The notes beneath the pieces were generated by a model. That model did not search any database. It worked only from the letters and a program-made list of their open reading frames with translations, and was not told where the DNA came from. From DATDVC01 sp964601125 (GTDB lineage Bacteria; Patescibacteriota; Minisyncoccia; Phycocordibacterales; WO2-35-19), in NCBI GenBank assembly GCA_964601125.1, contig CAZRKB010000003.1, forward strand, positions 1 through 52,486: DNA of 52,486 nt, in the 5' to 3' direction. Below, in pieces: positions 1 to 7,037 of the stretch. Both the position numbers and the translations under genes were made by a program. Each line of letters opens with the position of its first letter. Within the stretch, counting starts at the first letter, position 1.

Positions 1-2
1 TG

Positions 3-73
3 TGCGGGTAGGGGGAATCGAACCCCCGTCTCAACCTTGGGAAGGTCGCATCATACCACTAAACTATACCCGC
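3..73 (-). tRNA. tRNA-Gly (anticodon CCC)
   Basis: The minus strand folds as a cloverleaf: a 7-bp acceptor stem GCGGGTA/TACCCGC, an anticodon stem CGACC/GGTTG enclosing loop TTCCCAA (anticodon CCC, glycine), and a T arm GGGGG-TTCGATT-CCCCC. The discriminator base is A. A complete CCA does not appear to be encoded, although the window edge truncates the 3' flank. A -10-like TATATT lies at 89-94 on the same strand, about 15 nt before the mature 5' end. Confidence 0.95.
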
Positions 74-154
74 GATTTGTTTACTCTAAATATAACTGAA
101 TAAACCACTGTTCGCCAGCGCTCTCAAGTTTCCTAAGTGTGGCAAATAATAAAC

Positions 155-188
155 ACCCACTAGTTGACCGATCGGTCAACTAGTGGGT
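155..188 (-). terminator. 34-nt perfect palindrome, probable terminator of cysS
   Basis: A perfect inverted repeat is centred at 171/172 (half-site ACCCACTAGTTGACCGA). It lies 50 nt past the cysS stop codon. On the minus strand it is followed by GTTTATTATTTG, a moderately U-rich tail, which fits intrinsic termination. The core TTGACC-GATC-GGTCAA also resembles operators of TetR/NemR-type repressors. No such regulator is visible in the window, so the terminator reading is preferred. Confidence 0.6.
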
Positions 189-237
189 ACGAAAAAATGA
201 TGGGGTTGAAATCCGTTTTTTTGCTTAAACAGGAGGG

Positions 238-1605
238 TTACACAATGGCTACTAGGGATTTTCGTATCGTGCTAGACTCAAACTTGTCTTCTAACACAAA
301 ACCTTCTTTTTCGATTTCCGCTCTCAATTCATCACTTCTCTGCCAATCTTTTATGCTCCGAGCCTCGTCCCTTTCTTTTTTAATTTCTAAAATTTCATTG
401 GAAATATTATTGAAAAGATTGCTCGAAATTTTCTCTATGTTTAGGCCCAAAACCGTGTCAATTTTTTGTATTGCTGATCTCGAAGAAGCTTCTTGGAGGA
501 GAGCGATAGCTTTTGAGGTATTAAGGTCGTCTGAAATAGCTTCTTCGAAGCTGGATATTACTTTGTCGTCCGCCTCACTTGTTTCTGGTAGTTCTCTAAA
601 AAGCACCAAGATTTTTTCATAAGCGGTTTGGGCGGCTAAAACACTTTCCCAGGTAAAATTGGCTGGAGTTTTATAATGAGAAAGCATAAGCCAATATCTG
701 AAAGAGAGCGGATGGATTTTCCTTTTAATCAAATCTTCGAGAGTGAAAACATTTCCTAAAGATTTACCCATTCTTTCTCCATCAACTTTCAGGAACTCGT
801 TATGAATCCAGAAATTTGCAAGCGGAGCTTCGTAAGCGCACTCACTTTGAGCAATCTCGTTGTTGTGGTGGACTGGTATGTGGTCTATGCCTCCAGTGTG
901 AATGTCAAAAGGTTGGCCTAAATATTCTCGGCTCATCGCTGAGCATTCTATGTGCCATCCGGGAAAGCCGCTGCCCCAAGGGCTATTCCATTCCTGGAGC
1001 CTATTTTTTTCTCTAGAAAATTTCCATAAGGCGAAGTCGGTAGCGTTTCTTTTTTCTCCAACTTCAACTCTTGCTCCTTCTTTAATCCCGGAGATGTTTA
1101 TGTGGCCAAGTTTTCCATAATCTTTAAATTTACTCGTGTCAAAATATACTCCATCTGAAGTTGTGTATGTAAATCCTTTTTCCTCAAGAATTTTAATTGT
1201 TTCGATTTGTTGCTCTATGTGTTGGCTTGCTCGGGGGAACAAGGTATCGACAGTTTCTATGTTAAGCAGATCAAGGTCTTTATGAAATGCGTCTTCATAA
1301 AATTTGGCAATTTCTGTGGCTGTTCTGCCAGTTTTTTTTGCTTCTTTTTCAACTTTGTCCTCACCGTCGTCCCCATCTCCAACCAAATGGCCGACATCAG
1401 TAATGTTTATAACTTGTTTGACGGAAAAACCTTCATATTCAAAAATTCTACGCAATATATCGGCTAATACGTAAGATCGCATGTTGCCAATGGAAGGAAA
1501 ATTATAAACAGTCGGTCCACAGTGGTACATCAAAACCTCACCCTTGTTTATTGGTTCAAATTTTTCTTTTCTGCCAGTTAATGTGTTGTGTAGTAGTATT
1601 TCCAT
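238..1605 (-). CDS. cysS: cysteinyl-tRNA synthetase
   Basis: A 455-residue class I synthetase that charges tRNA-Cys in the cytoplasm. The N-terminal CGPTVY segment supplies the first zinc ligand Cys; further ligands are seen at ECSAMS and HHNNE. The HIGH-type signature reads PSIGN instead of the usual HIGN, and the KMSKS loop reads RMGKSLGN instead of KMSKSLGN, so both ATP-binding signatures deviate. Length is normal and the anticodon-binding C-terminus is present. The start ATG at 1605 follows a Shine-Dalgarno AGGAGA, as expected for the second gene of a unit. The corA stop lies 9 nt upstream, so the order of transcription is corA then cysS. Family assignment is secure; the effect of the motif changes is unknown. 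Confidence 0.96.
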   Translation of the reverse strand: MEILLHNTLTGRKEKFEPINKGEVLMYHCGPTVYNFPSIGNMRSYVLADILRRIFEYEGFSVKQVINITDVGHLVGDGDDGEDKVEKEAKKTGRTATEIAKFYEDAFHKDLDLLNIETVDTLFPRASQHIEQQIETIKILEEKGFTYTTSDGVYFDTSKFKDYGKLGHINISGIKEGARVEVGEKRNATDFALWKFSREKNRLQEWNSPWGSGFPGWHIECSAMSREYLGQPFDIHTGGIDHIPVHHNNEIAQSECAYEAPLANFWIHNEFLKVDGERMGKSLGNVFTLEDLIKRKIHPLSFRYWLMLSHYKTPANFTWESVLAAQTAYEKILVLFRELPETSEADDKVISSFEEAISDDLNTSKAIALLQEASSRSAIQKIDTVLGLNIEKISSNLFNNISNEILEIKKERDEARSIKDWQRSDELRAEIEKEGFVLEDKFESSTIRKSLVAIV

Positions 1606-1614
1606 TTGGCTCTC

Positions 1615-2517
1615 CTATATCCACTTTTTATACTTGAAGTAAGAGAACATAGCAAGGCTCATGGTTAACATGATGCCTATAATTACCCAAAAGTCGTTGC
1701 GGATCCCGACTATCGGTATAAACGAGGTGTTCATGCCGAAAATGGCAGCGACCAGAGAGAGTGGAAATGTGACAAATGCCATAATAGTGAATATTTGCAT
1801 CACTTCATTTTGTTTTGTTGTTAGTATTGAGTCATTGGTTTTTCGTATTTCATCCAATGCGTCACTTGTATTTGAGAGCGCTGTCATGAGTTTTTTCCAT
1901 TCTTCGATTATACCCCTCATGTCTTTGCCAAATTTTGCACCAAATTTTTTCTCGCCCATTTTTTCTAAATTAAACCAGACCATTTCGTGCCCGCTGACCA
2001 CTTGTTTTAATAGAAGCAAATTTCGTCCAATGTACGATATTCCCCACACGGCTTCTCTTTCTTTGCCAGAAAAAGTTTTTTTCTCAACCTCCTTCATTTT
2101 GTCCTGTATATACTCGATCTCATCAAAAATAAACTTATAAATTTCTTCTATTAAACCAAAAAATAAGTGAGGGTGATGTTCTTTGTTCAAAATGTCAGCT
2201 ACTTCCACTTGTTTTCCGAAGTGGTGCAAGGCGTCAATATTATCGTACCTAGCGGTTACCAGGCTTTTTTCTCCTATTATAAAATCTATTTCCTGTTCGG
2301 AGTTTTTTAATTGGGAATGATTGAAAAAAGGTAGGTGCAATACTGCATATATGCCGCCGTCAAATTCGTCTACGTGCTGTCTTGGTGTAGGAGAGAGGAG
2401 GTCTTTGGCTATGATCGGGTCCAAATTTTTAGAAAGAGTTAGAGAGTCGAGCTCTTCTTTTGTTGGTGAGTTTAGGTCTGTCCATGTTTGGTCTAAAAAA
2501 GATCTGTTTGTGATCAT
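1615..2517 (-). CDS. corA: CorA-family magnesium/divalent cation transporter
   Basis: A 300-residue inner-membrane channel for Mg2+ (or Co2+/Ni2+). A long soluble, helix-rich N-terminal funnel (about residues 1-235) is followed by two closely spaced C-terminal membrane helices. The selectivity motif GMN sits at the end of the first helix (FGMNTSFIP). The basic C-terminal tail KYKKW fits the family. It is the first gene of a two-gene unit with cysS and faces the S41 protease gene head to head across 54 nt that contain a near-symmetric -10 element. Functional pairing with cysS is not obvious and is probably only positional. Confidence 0.92.
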   Translation of the reverse strand: MITNRSFLDQTWTDLNSPTKEELDSLTLSKNLDPIIAKDLLSPTPRQHVDEFDGGIYAVLHLPFFNHSQLKNSEQEIDFIIGEKSLVTARYDNIDALHHFGKQVEVADILNKEHHPHLFFGLIEEIYKFIFDEIEYIQDKMKEVEKKTFSGKEREAVWGISYIGRNLLLLKQVVSGHEMVWFNLEKMGEKKFGAKFGKDMRGIIEEWKKLMTALSNTSDALDEIRKTNDSILTTKQNEVMQIFTIMAFVTFPLSLVAAIFGMNTSFIPIVGIRNDFWVIIGIMLTMSLAMFSYFKYKKWI

Positions 2518-2553
2518 AGATTTTAAAAGAGGTTTTTATAAAAGCTTTGTTAT

Positions 2554-2566
2554 GTTATATTATAAC
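2554..2566. promoter_or_regulatory. bidirectional -10 element between corA and the S41 protease
   Basis: The odd-centred palindrome GTTATATTATAAC contains TATAAT on the minus strand and TATATT or TATAAC on the plus strand. The plus-strand version has an extended form TGtTATATT (2553-2561) ending 10 nt before the protease ATG, so transcription would start within a few bases of it. On the minus strand corA would carry a leader of about 40 nt. Confidence 0.55.
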
Positions 2567-2571
2567 AGAAA

Positions 2572-3792
2572 ATGATTAAAGAAAGATATAAATACGTATG
2601 GATATCGGCATTATTGGTAGTCCTTATTTTTGTGGCTGGTTTCTATGCTGGCAAGGGAAACTCTTCTTCGGGTTTAAATATTTCAATTTTAAACGCTACC
2701 AGCACTGAAAGCGTAGATCTCGGACCTTTTTGGAAAGCCTGGTCTATTTTAGAAGAAAGGTTTGCCCCTCCCTCTTCAACTACACCATCTGTGGTAAATC
2801 AGGATAAAATTTGGGGGGCAATAGGGGGGTTAGCGGCTTCTTATGGAGACCCTTACACTGTTTTCTTTCCTCCAGCAGAATCGAAAGTTTTTGAAGAAGA
2901 AATAAGCGGCAGTTTTGGTGGAGTTGGGATGGAGATAGATGTAACTGACGGTGTATTAACTGTAGTCTCCCCACTAAAAAATACTCCGGCATTTAAAGCT
3001 GGGGTTCTTGCTGGCGATAAAATTATTTCAATCGATGGTAAGTCATCGGTAAGCATGAGCTCAGAAGAGGCCGTCAAGCTCATAAGAGGGGAGATAGGGA
3101 CCAAGGTTTCTATAACTTTTGTTCGAGATGGTAGCGAGCCGGTAACAAAAGAAATTACTAGAGCCGCGATAGAAATACCAACAGTAGAGACTCGGCTTTT
3201 ACCAGAAAATGTATTCGTATTGGAGCTCTACAATTTCTCGGCCAATTCACCTGCTCTTTTTAGAAATGGGCTGCGCGAATTTGTCAAGTCTGGTACCGAC
3301 AAACTGGTAATAGATCTGAGGAACAACCCTGGCGGTTACTTGGAGGCCGCTTTAGACATGGCAAGTTGGTTTTTACCAACGGGTAAAATTGTTGTGACCG
3401 AAGACTTTGGAGAAGGAAAGGAAAAGAAAGAATACAGGAGCAAGGGTTATGATGTTTTTACCGATCAGCTAAAACTTGTGATTTTGGTCAACAAGGGTTC
3501 TGCTTCAGCTTCTGAAATTTTAGCAGGCGCTTTGCGAGAACATGGTAAAGCCACTCTGATCGGAGAGAATACTTTTGGTAAAGGTTCTGTCCAAGAGCTT
3601 ATCCCCGTAACTTCAGAGACCTCTTTAAAGATTACAGTTGCTCATTGGCTCACTCCTCTGGGGAACTCCATTTCGGTTGGTGGCATTACTCCTGATATAG
3701 AAGTCGAAGTTACTCCGGAAAATACGAAAGATGGAAATGACCCGATTTTAAACGTAGCGGTTGAATACTTAACTAAAAAAACAAACAAATGA
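2572..3792 (+). CDS. S41-family C-terminal processing peptidase with PDZ domain
   Basis: A 406-residue secreted or membrane-tethered serine protease of the CtpA/Prc family. Residues 8-25 form a hydrophobic anchor. A PDZ domain (about 110-190, with GVGMEID and AGVLAGDKIISIDGK) binds substrate tails. The S41 core contains NKGSASASEIL (catalytic Ser near 311) and GENTFGKGSVQ (catalytic Lys near 337), so the Ser-Lys dyad is intact. Such enzymes clip exported proteins or cell-wall regulators outside the membrane. No Shine-Dalgarno precedes the ATG; a -10 sits right in front instead. The stop codon overlaps the rplI start (ATGA), so the two genes are translationally coupled. Confidence 0.95.
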   Translation: MIKERYKYVWISALLVVLIFVAGFYAGKGNSSSGLNISILNATSTESVDLGPFWKAWSILEERFAPPSSTTPSVVNQDKIWGAIGGLAASYGDPYTVFFPPAESKVFEEEISGSFGGVGMEIDVTDGVLTVVSPLKNTPAFKAGVLAGDKIISIDGKSSVSMSSEEAVKLIRGEIGTKVSITFVRDGSEPVTKEITRAAIEIPTVETRLLPENVFVLELYNFSANSPALFRNGLREFVKSGTDKLVIDLRNNPGGYLEAALDMASWFLPTGKIVVTEDFGEGKEKKEYRSKGYDVFTDQLKLVILVNKGSASASEILAGALREHGKATLIGENTFGKGSVQELIPVTSETSLKITVAHWLTPLGNSISVGGITPDIEVEVTPENTKDGNDPILNVAVEYLTKKTNK

Positions 3793-4241
3793 AAGTCATA
3801 CTAAAACAAGATGTAAGAGGGGTAGGCAGGAAGTACGAGATCAAAGAGGTCTCTGATGGCTATGCCAACAATTTTTTGTTACCAAGAAAGCTCGCTGAGT
3901 TTGCTGGCCCGCAAGCAGTGCAAAATGCTGAAAAGATGCGGCTCGCCAGCGAAGCTGATTTTCAGGCTAAGAAGGAAAATTTATTGAAACAGCTCGCGCT
4001 CCTGTCTGAAGTACACGTGGTTATAAGGTCCAAGGCAAATGCTTCCGGGCATCTTTTTGCCTCTATTCACGAGGGAGATATATCAAAAGCTTTGAAGGTC
4101 CAAGCCAATATTAACTTGCCTCCAGAGTTTATAAAATTTTTGGGAGTTAATACACCCATCAAGCAGACTGGTTCTCATATGGTAAAAGCTGTGGTGGGGG
4201 ATATGGAGAAAGAATTTGAGGTGGATGTAGAGGCGCAGTAA
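3789..4241 (+). CDS. rplI: 50S ribosomal protein bL9
   Basis: A 150-residue protein of the large subunit. The N-terminal rRNA-binding domain is clear (MKVILKQDVRGVGRKYEI, then GYANNFLLPRKLA), followed by the connecting helix and the C-terminal domain (SGHLFASIHEGDI). It overlaps the S41 protease gene by 4 nt. bL9 is missing in several CPR lineages, so its presence is a useful placement marker. It converges on rpmA with only 3 nt between stop codons and no visible terminator. Confidence 0.96.
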   Translation: MKVILKQDVRGVGRKYEIKEVSDGYANNFLLPRKLAEFAGPQAVQNAEKMRLASEADFQAKKENLLKQLALLSEVHVVIRSKANASGHLFASIHEGDISKALKVQANINLPPEFIKFLGVNTPIKQTGSHMVKAVVGDMEKEFEVDVEAQ

Positions 4242-4244
4242 ATC

Positions 4245-4517
4245 TTACACAACGCTTGCTACTTTCTTTGTAACGAGTGAACCGTCGAAGTGCACCTTTC
4301 TTTTCTCGGTCATTTTTACGGTACCTTCTTTGAGTGCAAAGAGGGTGTAGTCTCGGCCTAAACCGACACCGTTCCCTGGGAGTATTTTAGAACCTCTCTG
4401 TCTTACGATAATTGATCCAATGTCTGCAAAGCCACCATCAGCTATCTTGACGCCTAGGTATTTGGCCTGCGAATCTCGGCCGTTTTTTGTTGTTCCTGCA
4501 GCTTTTTTATGTGCCAT
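4245..4517 (-). CDS. rpmA: 50S ribosomal protein bL27
   Basis: A 90-residue protein that reaches the peptidyl-transferase centre. It begins MAHKKAAGTTKNGRDS, the mature bL27 N-terminus without the cleavable extension of Firmicutes. The core IIVRQRGSKILPGNGVG and the tail TEKRKVHFDG are typical. A longer in-frame reading exists upstream, but the conserved N-terminus fixes the start at 4517. rplU (bL21), the usual partner, is absent here. The start codon is 23 nt from that of the divergent membrane-protein gene and there is no Shine-Dalgarno. Confidence 0.97.
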   Translation of the reverse strand: MAHKKAAGTTKNGRDSQAKYLGVKIADGGFADIGSIIVRQRGSKILPGNGVGLGRDYTLFALKEGTVKMTEKRKVHFDGSLVTKKVASVV

Positions 4518-4525
4518 AGTGGTGC

Positions 4526-4533
4526 TAATATTA
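4526..4533. promoter_or_regulatory. symmetric divergent -10 TAATATTA between rpmA and the membrane-protein gene
   Basis: The whole 23-nt intergenic space (4518-4540) centres on the perfect palindrome TAATATTA. Read either way it gives a TAATAT hexamer: 9 nt before the plus ATG (4541) and 10 nt before the minus ATG (4517). Neither gene has a Shine-Dalgarno, so both would be transcribed as leaderless or nearly leaderless mRNAs. Confidence 0.6.
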
Positions 4534-4540
4534 AACCAAT

Positions 4541-5017
4541 ATGGTAGAAAATGCAAGCAAAGAGGAATATCTGGACGAGGATGAATTTGATATAGACGAA
4601 AACCCCGGATTAAAGGCAAAAATAGAGAATTTTTTAGATAGTCGGTATTTCGTGGCTACAATACTGGCGCTTGTCGCGATACTGTCGTTTTGTTTGGGTA
4701 GGATATCTGGAGCAAAACAGGATAGGGAACCAGTCAAGGTGTATAATAAATCACCCCTCAACTCTTCTCTTAATCTAATAGAGGAAAGTTCTGTGCCATC
4801 CGAATTTCAGGGCAATTCTGCTTCAGCTGTCAGTGCTGTTCAAAATCCTGCAAATCAAGAGGTTGTGGTTGCTTCTAAAAATGGCACCAAGTATCATTAC
4901 CCGTGGTGCGCTGGAGCCAAACAGATCGCTGAAAAAAATAAAATCACTTTTAATTCAATCGAAGACGCTAGAGCCGCCGGCTACACCCCGGCCGCTAATT
5001 GTAAAGGACTAAAATAA
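4541..5017 (+). CDS. membrane-anchored protein with C-terminal Ada-like zinc-binding domain
   Basis: 158 residues. An acidic cytoplasmic N-terminus (EEYLDEDEFDIDE) precedes one membrane helix (about 36-55, FVATILALVAILSFCLG). A Ser/Asn-rich linker follows. The C-terminal 45 residues contain ASKNGTKYHYPWC, then EDARAAGYTPAANC. That pattern matches the small metal-binding module found in Ada and at the ends of some secreted nucleases, with Cys and His as likely ligands. The domain would lie outside the membrane. Translation of the next gene begins 1 nt after the stop, so it is the first gene of the export cassette and may be an accessory or substrate-binding part. The domain call is by eye; function is unknown. 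Confidence 0.75.
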   Translation: MVENASKEEYLDEDEFDIDENPGLKAKIENFLDSRYFVATILALVAILSFCLGRISGAKQDREPVKVYNKSPLNSSLNLIEESSVPSEFQGNSASAVSAVQNPANQEVVVASKNGTKYHYPWCAGAKQIAEKNKITFNSIEDARAAGYTPAANCKGLK

Positions 5018-5018
5018 A

Positions 5019-6296
5019 ATGGAAAAGCAGAAGAAAAAAATAAATCAATTTTTTATATCTCTAAATCTTGGATTTTTCCTAGCTTGGAGACAGGTCAAGA
5101 GATCAAGTAAGGCGACTACGGCGCTCATTATTTTTGTTATGACCCTCACTTTTTTAAACTTGGTGGTGGTGCGAGGAGTTTTGGTCGGACTCATAGAGGG
5201 TTCCATACTTGTTTATCGCGAATATTCGACCGGAGAAGTTTTCGTCTCAAAGCTTCCCAAAAAAGGTTATATTGAAAGCAGTCCAGACGTTTTAAAGAAA
5301 ATCGAAAGTTTGCCCTGGGTCAGAACCTACTCAGCAAGATATCTAGAGTCTGGTACTATCGAAGCCGGCTACAAATCACGGGTTAAGTTGACTGACGCTC
5401 CAAATAGTGCCGGTGGAGTTATCGCTGGCATAAATCCGATCAAAGAGGAGGAAACCACAAATCTTTCTAGTAAAATGGCAGAAGGTTCTTTTTTGGGTCC
5501 AAACGACTCAGAGTACATCATTCTTGGGTCGAGTCTTCTAAAAAAATATGTTCCGGTTGATTCAGCCAGCTTTAGCTTTCTTGAAAATGTGGAGATGGGT
5601 GACAAAGTCAGAGTTTCTGTTGCTGGCAATACAAAAGAATTTATCGTAAAAGGTGTGGTGCAAAGTAAGGCGGACGAAGTCGATTTTAGGGCTTATGTAC
5701 TCGATTCGGTTCTGCGAAATATGATTGGCCGCACCGATTACAATGTAGATGAAATAGCGATCAAATTAGTCCCGGGTACTGATCCAAATCTAGTGAAAAA
5801 TTCTCTTTTAAGAGCCGGGGTGGGGGACACGGCCAGGGTCCAAACAGCAGAAGATGCTTTGCCTAAGTTTGTGATAGACATTAAAAACACCTTTGCAATT
5901 CTTGGGAACGTTGTTGGTTCAATCGGATTAGTGGTCGCTTCCATTACTATTTTTATCGTCATATTTGTAAATGCAATTACCAGAAGAAAGTTTATCGGTA
6001 TCCTAAAGGGTATAGGCATAAGTGCTCGAGCCATCGAGATTGCCTACATATTCCAATCCCTCTTCTATGCTTTTTTTGGTATTGGAATAGGGCTTTTGAT
6101 CCTTTACGGATTTTTGGTTCCATTCATTTCAGCGAACCCAATCAAATTTCCTTTCAGTGATGGTATTTTGGTTGCAGAGGTTGGGGCAACCTTCTTTAGG
6201 GTTTTTATGTTGATGTTTGCCACTTTGGTCGCAGGGTTCGTGCCAGCTCGTATAGTAGTAAAGAAAAATACGCTGGATTCGATACTTGGAAGGTGA
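5019..6296 (+). CDS. FtsX/MacB-like ABC transporter permease
   Basis: 425 residues with the layout of the MacB/LolCE permease family. There is an N-terminal membrane helix (about 38-60) and a large extracytoplasmic domain (about 65-270, MacB_PCD-like). Three C-terminal helices follow; the first contains NVVGSIGLVVASITIFIVI, and the loop GILKGIGISARAIEIAY is the ATPase-contact region typical of FtsX-like domains. It starts 1 nt after the preceding stop and is followed by its ATPase, with an HlyD-like adaptor next. Such systems export peptides, lipoproteins or antibiotics by a mechanotransmission cycle. The substrate cannot be read from sequence. Confidence 0.9.
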   Translation: MEKQKKKINQFFISLNLGFFLAWRQVKRSSKATTALIIFVMTLTFLNLVVVRGVLVGLIEGSILVYREYSTGEVFVSKLPKKGYIESSPDVLKKIESLPWVRTYSARYLESGTIEAGYKSRVKLTDAPNSAGGVIAGINPIKEEETTNLSSKMAEGSFLGPNDSEYIILGSSLLKKYVPVDSASFSFLENVEMGDKVRVSVAGNTKEFIVKGVVQSKADEVDFRAYVLDSVLRNMIGRTDYNVDEIAIKLVPGTDPNLVKNSLLRAGVGDTARVQTAEDALPKFVIDIKNTFAILGNVVGSIGLVVASITIFIVIFVNAITRRKFIGILKGIGISARAIEIAYIFQSLFYAFFGIGIGLLILYGFLVPFISANPIKFPFSDGILVAEVGATFFRVFMLMFATLVAGFVPARIVVKKNTLDSILGR

Positions 6297-6309
6297 TGAT
6301 AATAAAAAA

Positions 6310-7008
6310 ATGAAAAATATAATTGAAGTAAAAAATTTGACCAAATCTTTTAAAACCGGAGACAAGGAGCTTTTAGTTTTGGATCAGATGTCTTTTTTTG
6401 TTGAAGAGGGGAGCTTCTTTTCAATAACCGGAAGATCTGGGTCCGGAAAATCAACCCTTCTTTATCAACTGGGTCTCTTAGATCATCCAAATTCAGGGGA
6501 AATAATAATAGATGGTGTAAATGTAACTTCTCTTGATCATGACGATAGAACTGATTTCAGACTGCGAGAGCTTGGCTATGTTTTTCAAGATTACGCTCTT
6601 GTGCCGGAGCTCACGGCTATTGAAAATACAGTGGTACCTCTTTTGATGCAGGGTATAGAAAAGCCGATAGCTTACGCAAAAGCTGAAGGAGCGCTCTCAA
6701 AGTTGGGCCTATCTTCAAGAATGAACAATTTGCCAAATCAAATGTCGGGAGGCGAACAGCAGAGAGTCTCGATAGCCAGAGCCATAGCTCATGAACCAAA
6801 AATAATCTTTGCTGATGAGCCAACCGCAAACCTTGATTCAGAAACCGCCAATACGGTGATGGAAGCATTTCTTGAGTTGAACAGAAAAGGCCAAACCATA
6901 ATAATGGTTACGCATGAACCGGAATATGCCATGCTTACTAAAAGAGCCATAAGAATAGGCGAGGGTAAAATTCTCGCTGATGGCTTACCTAGAGAAGTCA
7001 TTCATTAA
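6310..7008 (+). CDS. LolD/MacB-type ABC transporter ATP-binding protein
   Basis: About 232 residues from the ATG at 6310 (MKNIIEVKNLTKSF). An earlier in-frame ATG at 6286 would add eight non-conserved residues and overlap the permease. The Shine-Dalgarno GGAAGGTGAT also fits the later start. Walker A GRSGSGKST, Q-loop VFQDYALVPELT, signature MSGGEQQRVSIARA, Walker B IIFADEPT and the switch His (VTHEPE) are all present, so it should be active. It powers the adjacent permease at the cytoplasmic face. Confidence 0.95.
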   Translation: MKNIIEVKNLTKSFKTGDKELLVLDQMSFFVEEGSFFSITGRSGSGKSTLLYQLGLLDHPNSGEIIIDGVNVTSLDHDDRTDFRLRELGYVFQDYALVPELTAIENTVVPLLMQGIEKPIAYAKAEGALSKLGLSSRMNNLPNQMSGGEQQRVSIARAIAHEPKIIFADEPTANLDSETANTVMEAFLELNRKGQTIIMVTHEPEYAMLTKRAIRIGEGKILADGLPREVIH

Positions 7009-7020
7009 GGTGCGATTTTA

Positions 7021-7029
7021 TGTTAAAAT
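7021..7029 (+). promoter_or_regulatory. extended -10 of the HlyD-like gene
   Basis: TGtTAAAAT ends 8 nt before the ATG at 7038. The adaptor gene can therefore be transcribed on its own as a leaderless mRNA, besides any read-through from the ATPase gene. Confidence 0.55.
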
Positions 7030-7037
7030 AGACTTTC

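Noticed and set aside
164..622. Plus-strand 152-codon open frame
   Set aside because: Antisense to cysS and begins inside the palindrome at 155-188; composition mirrors the cysS codons.
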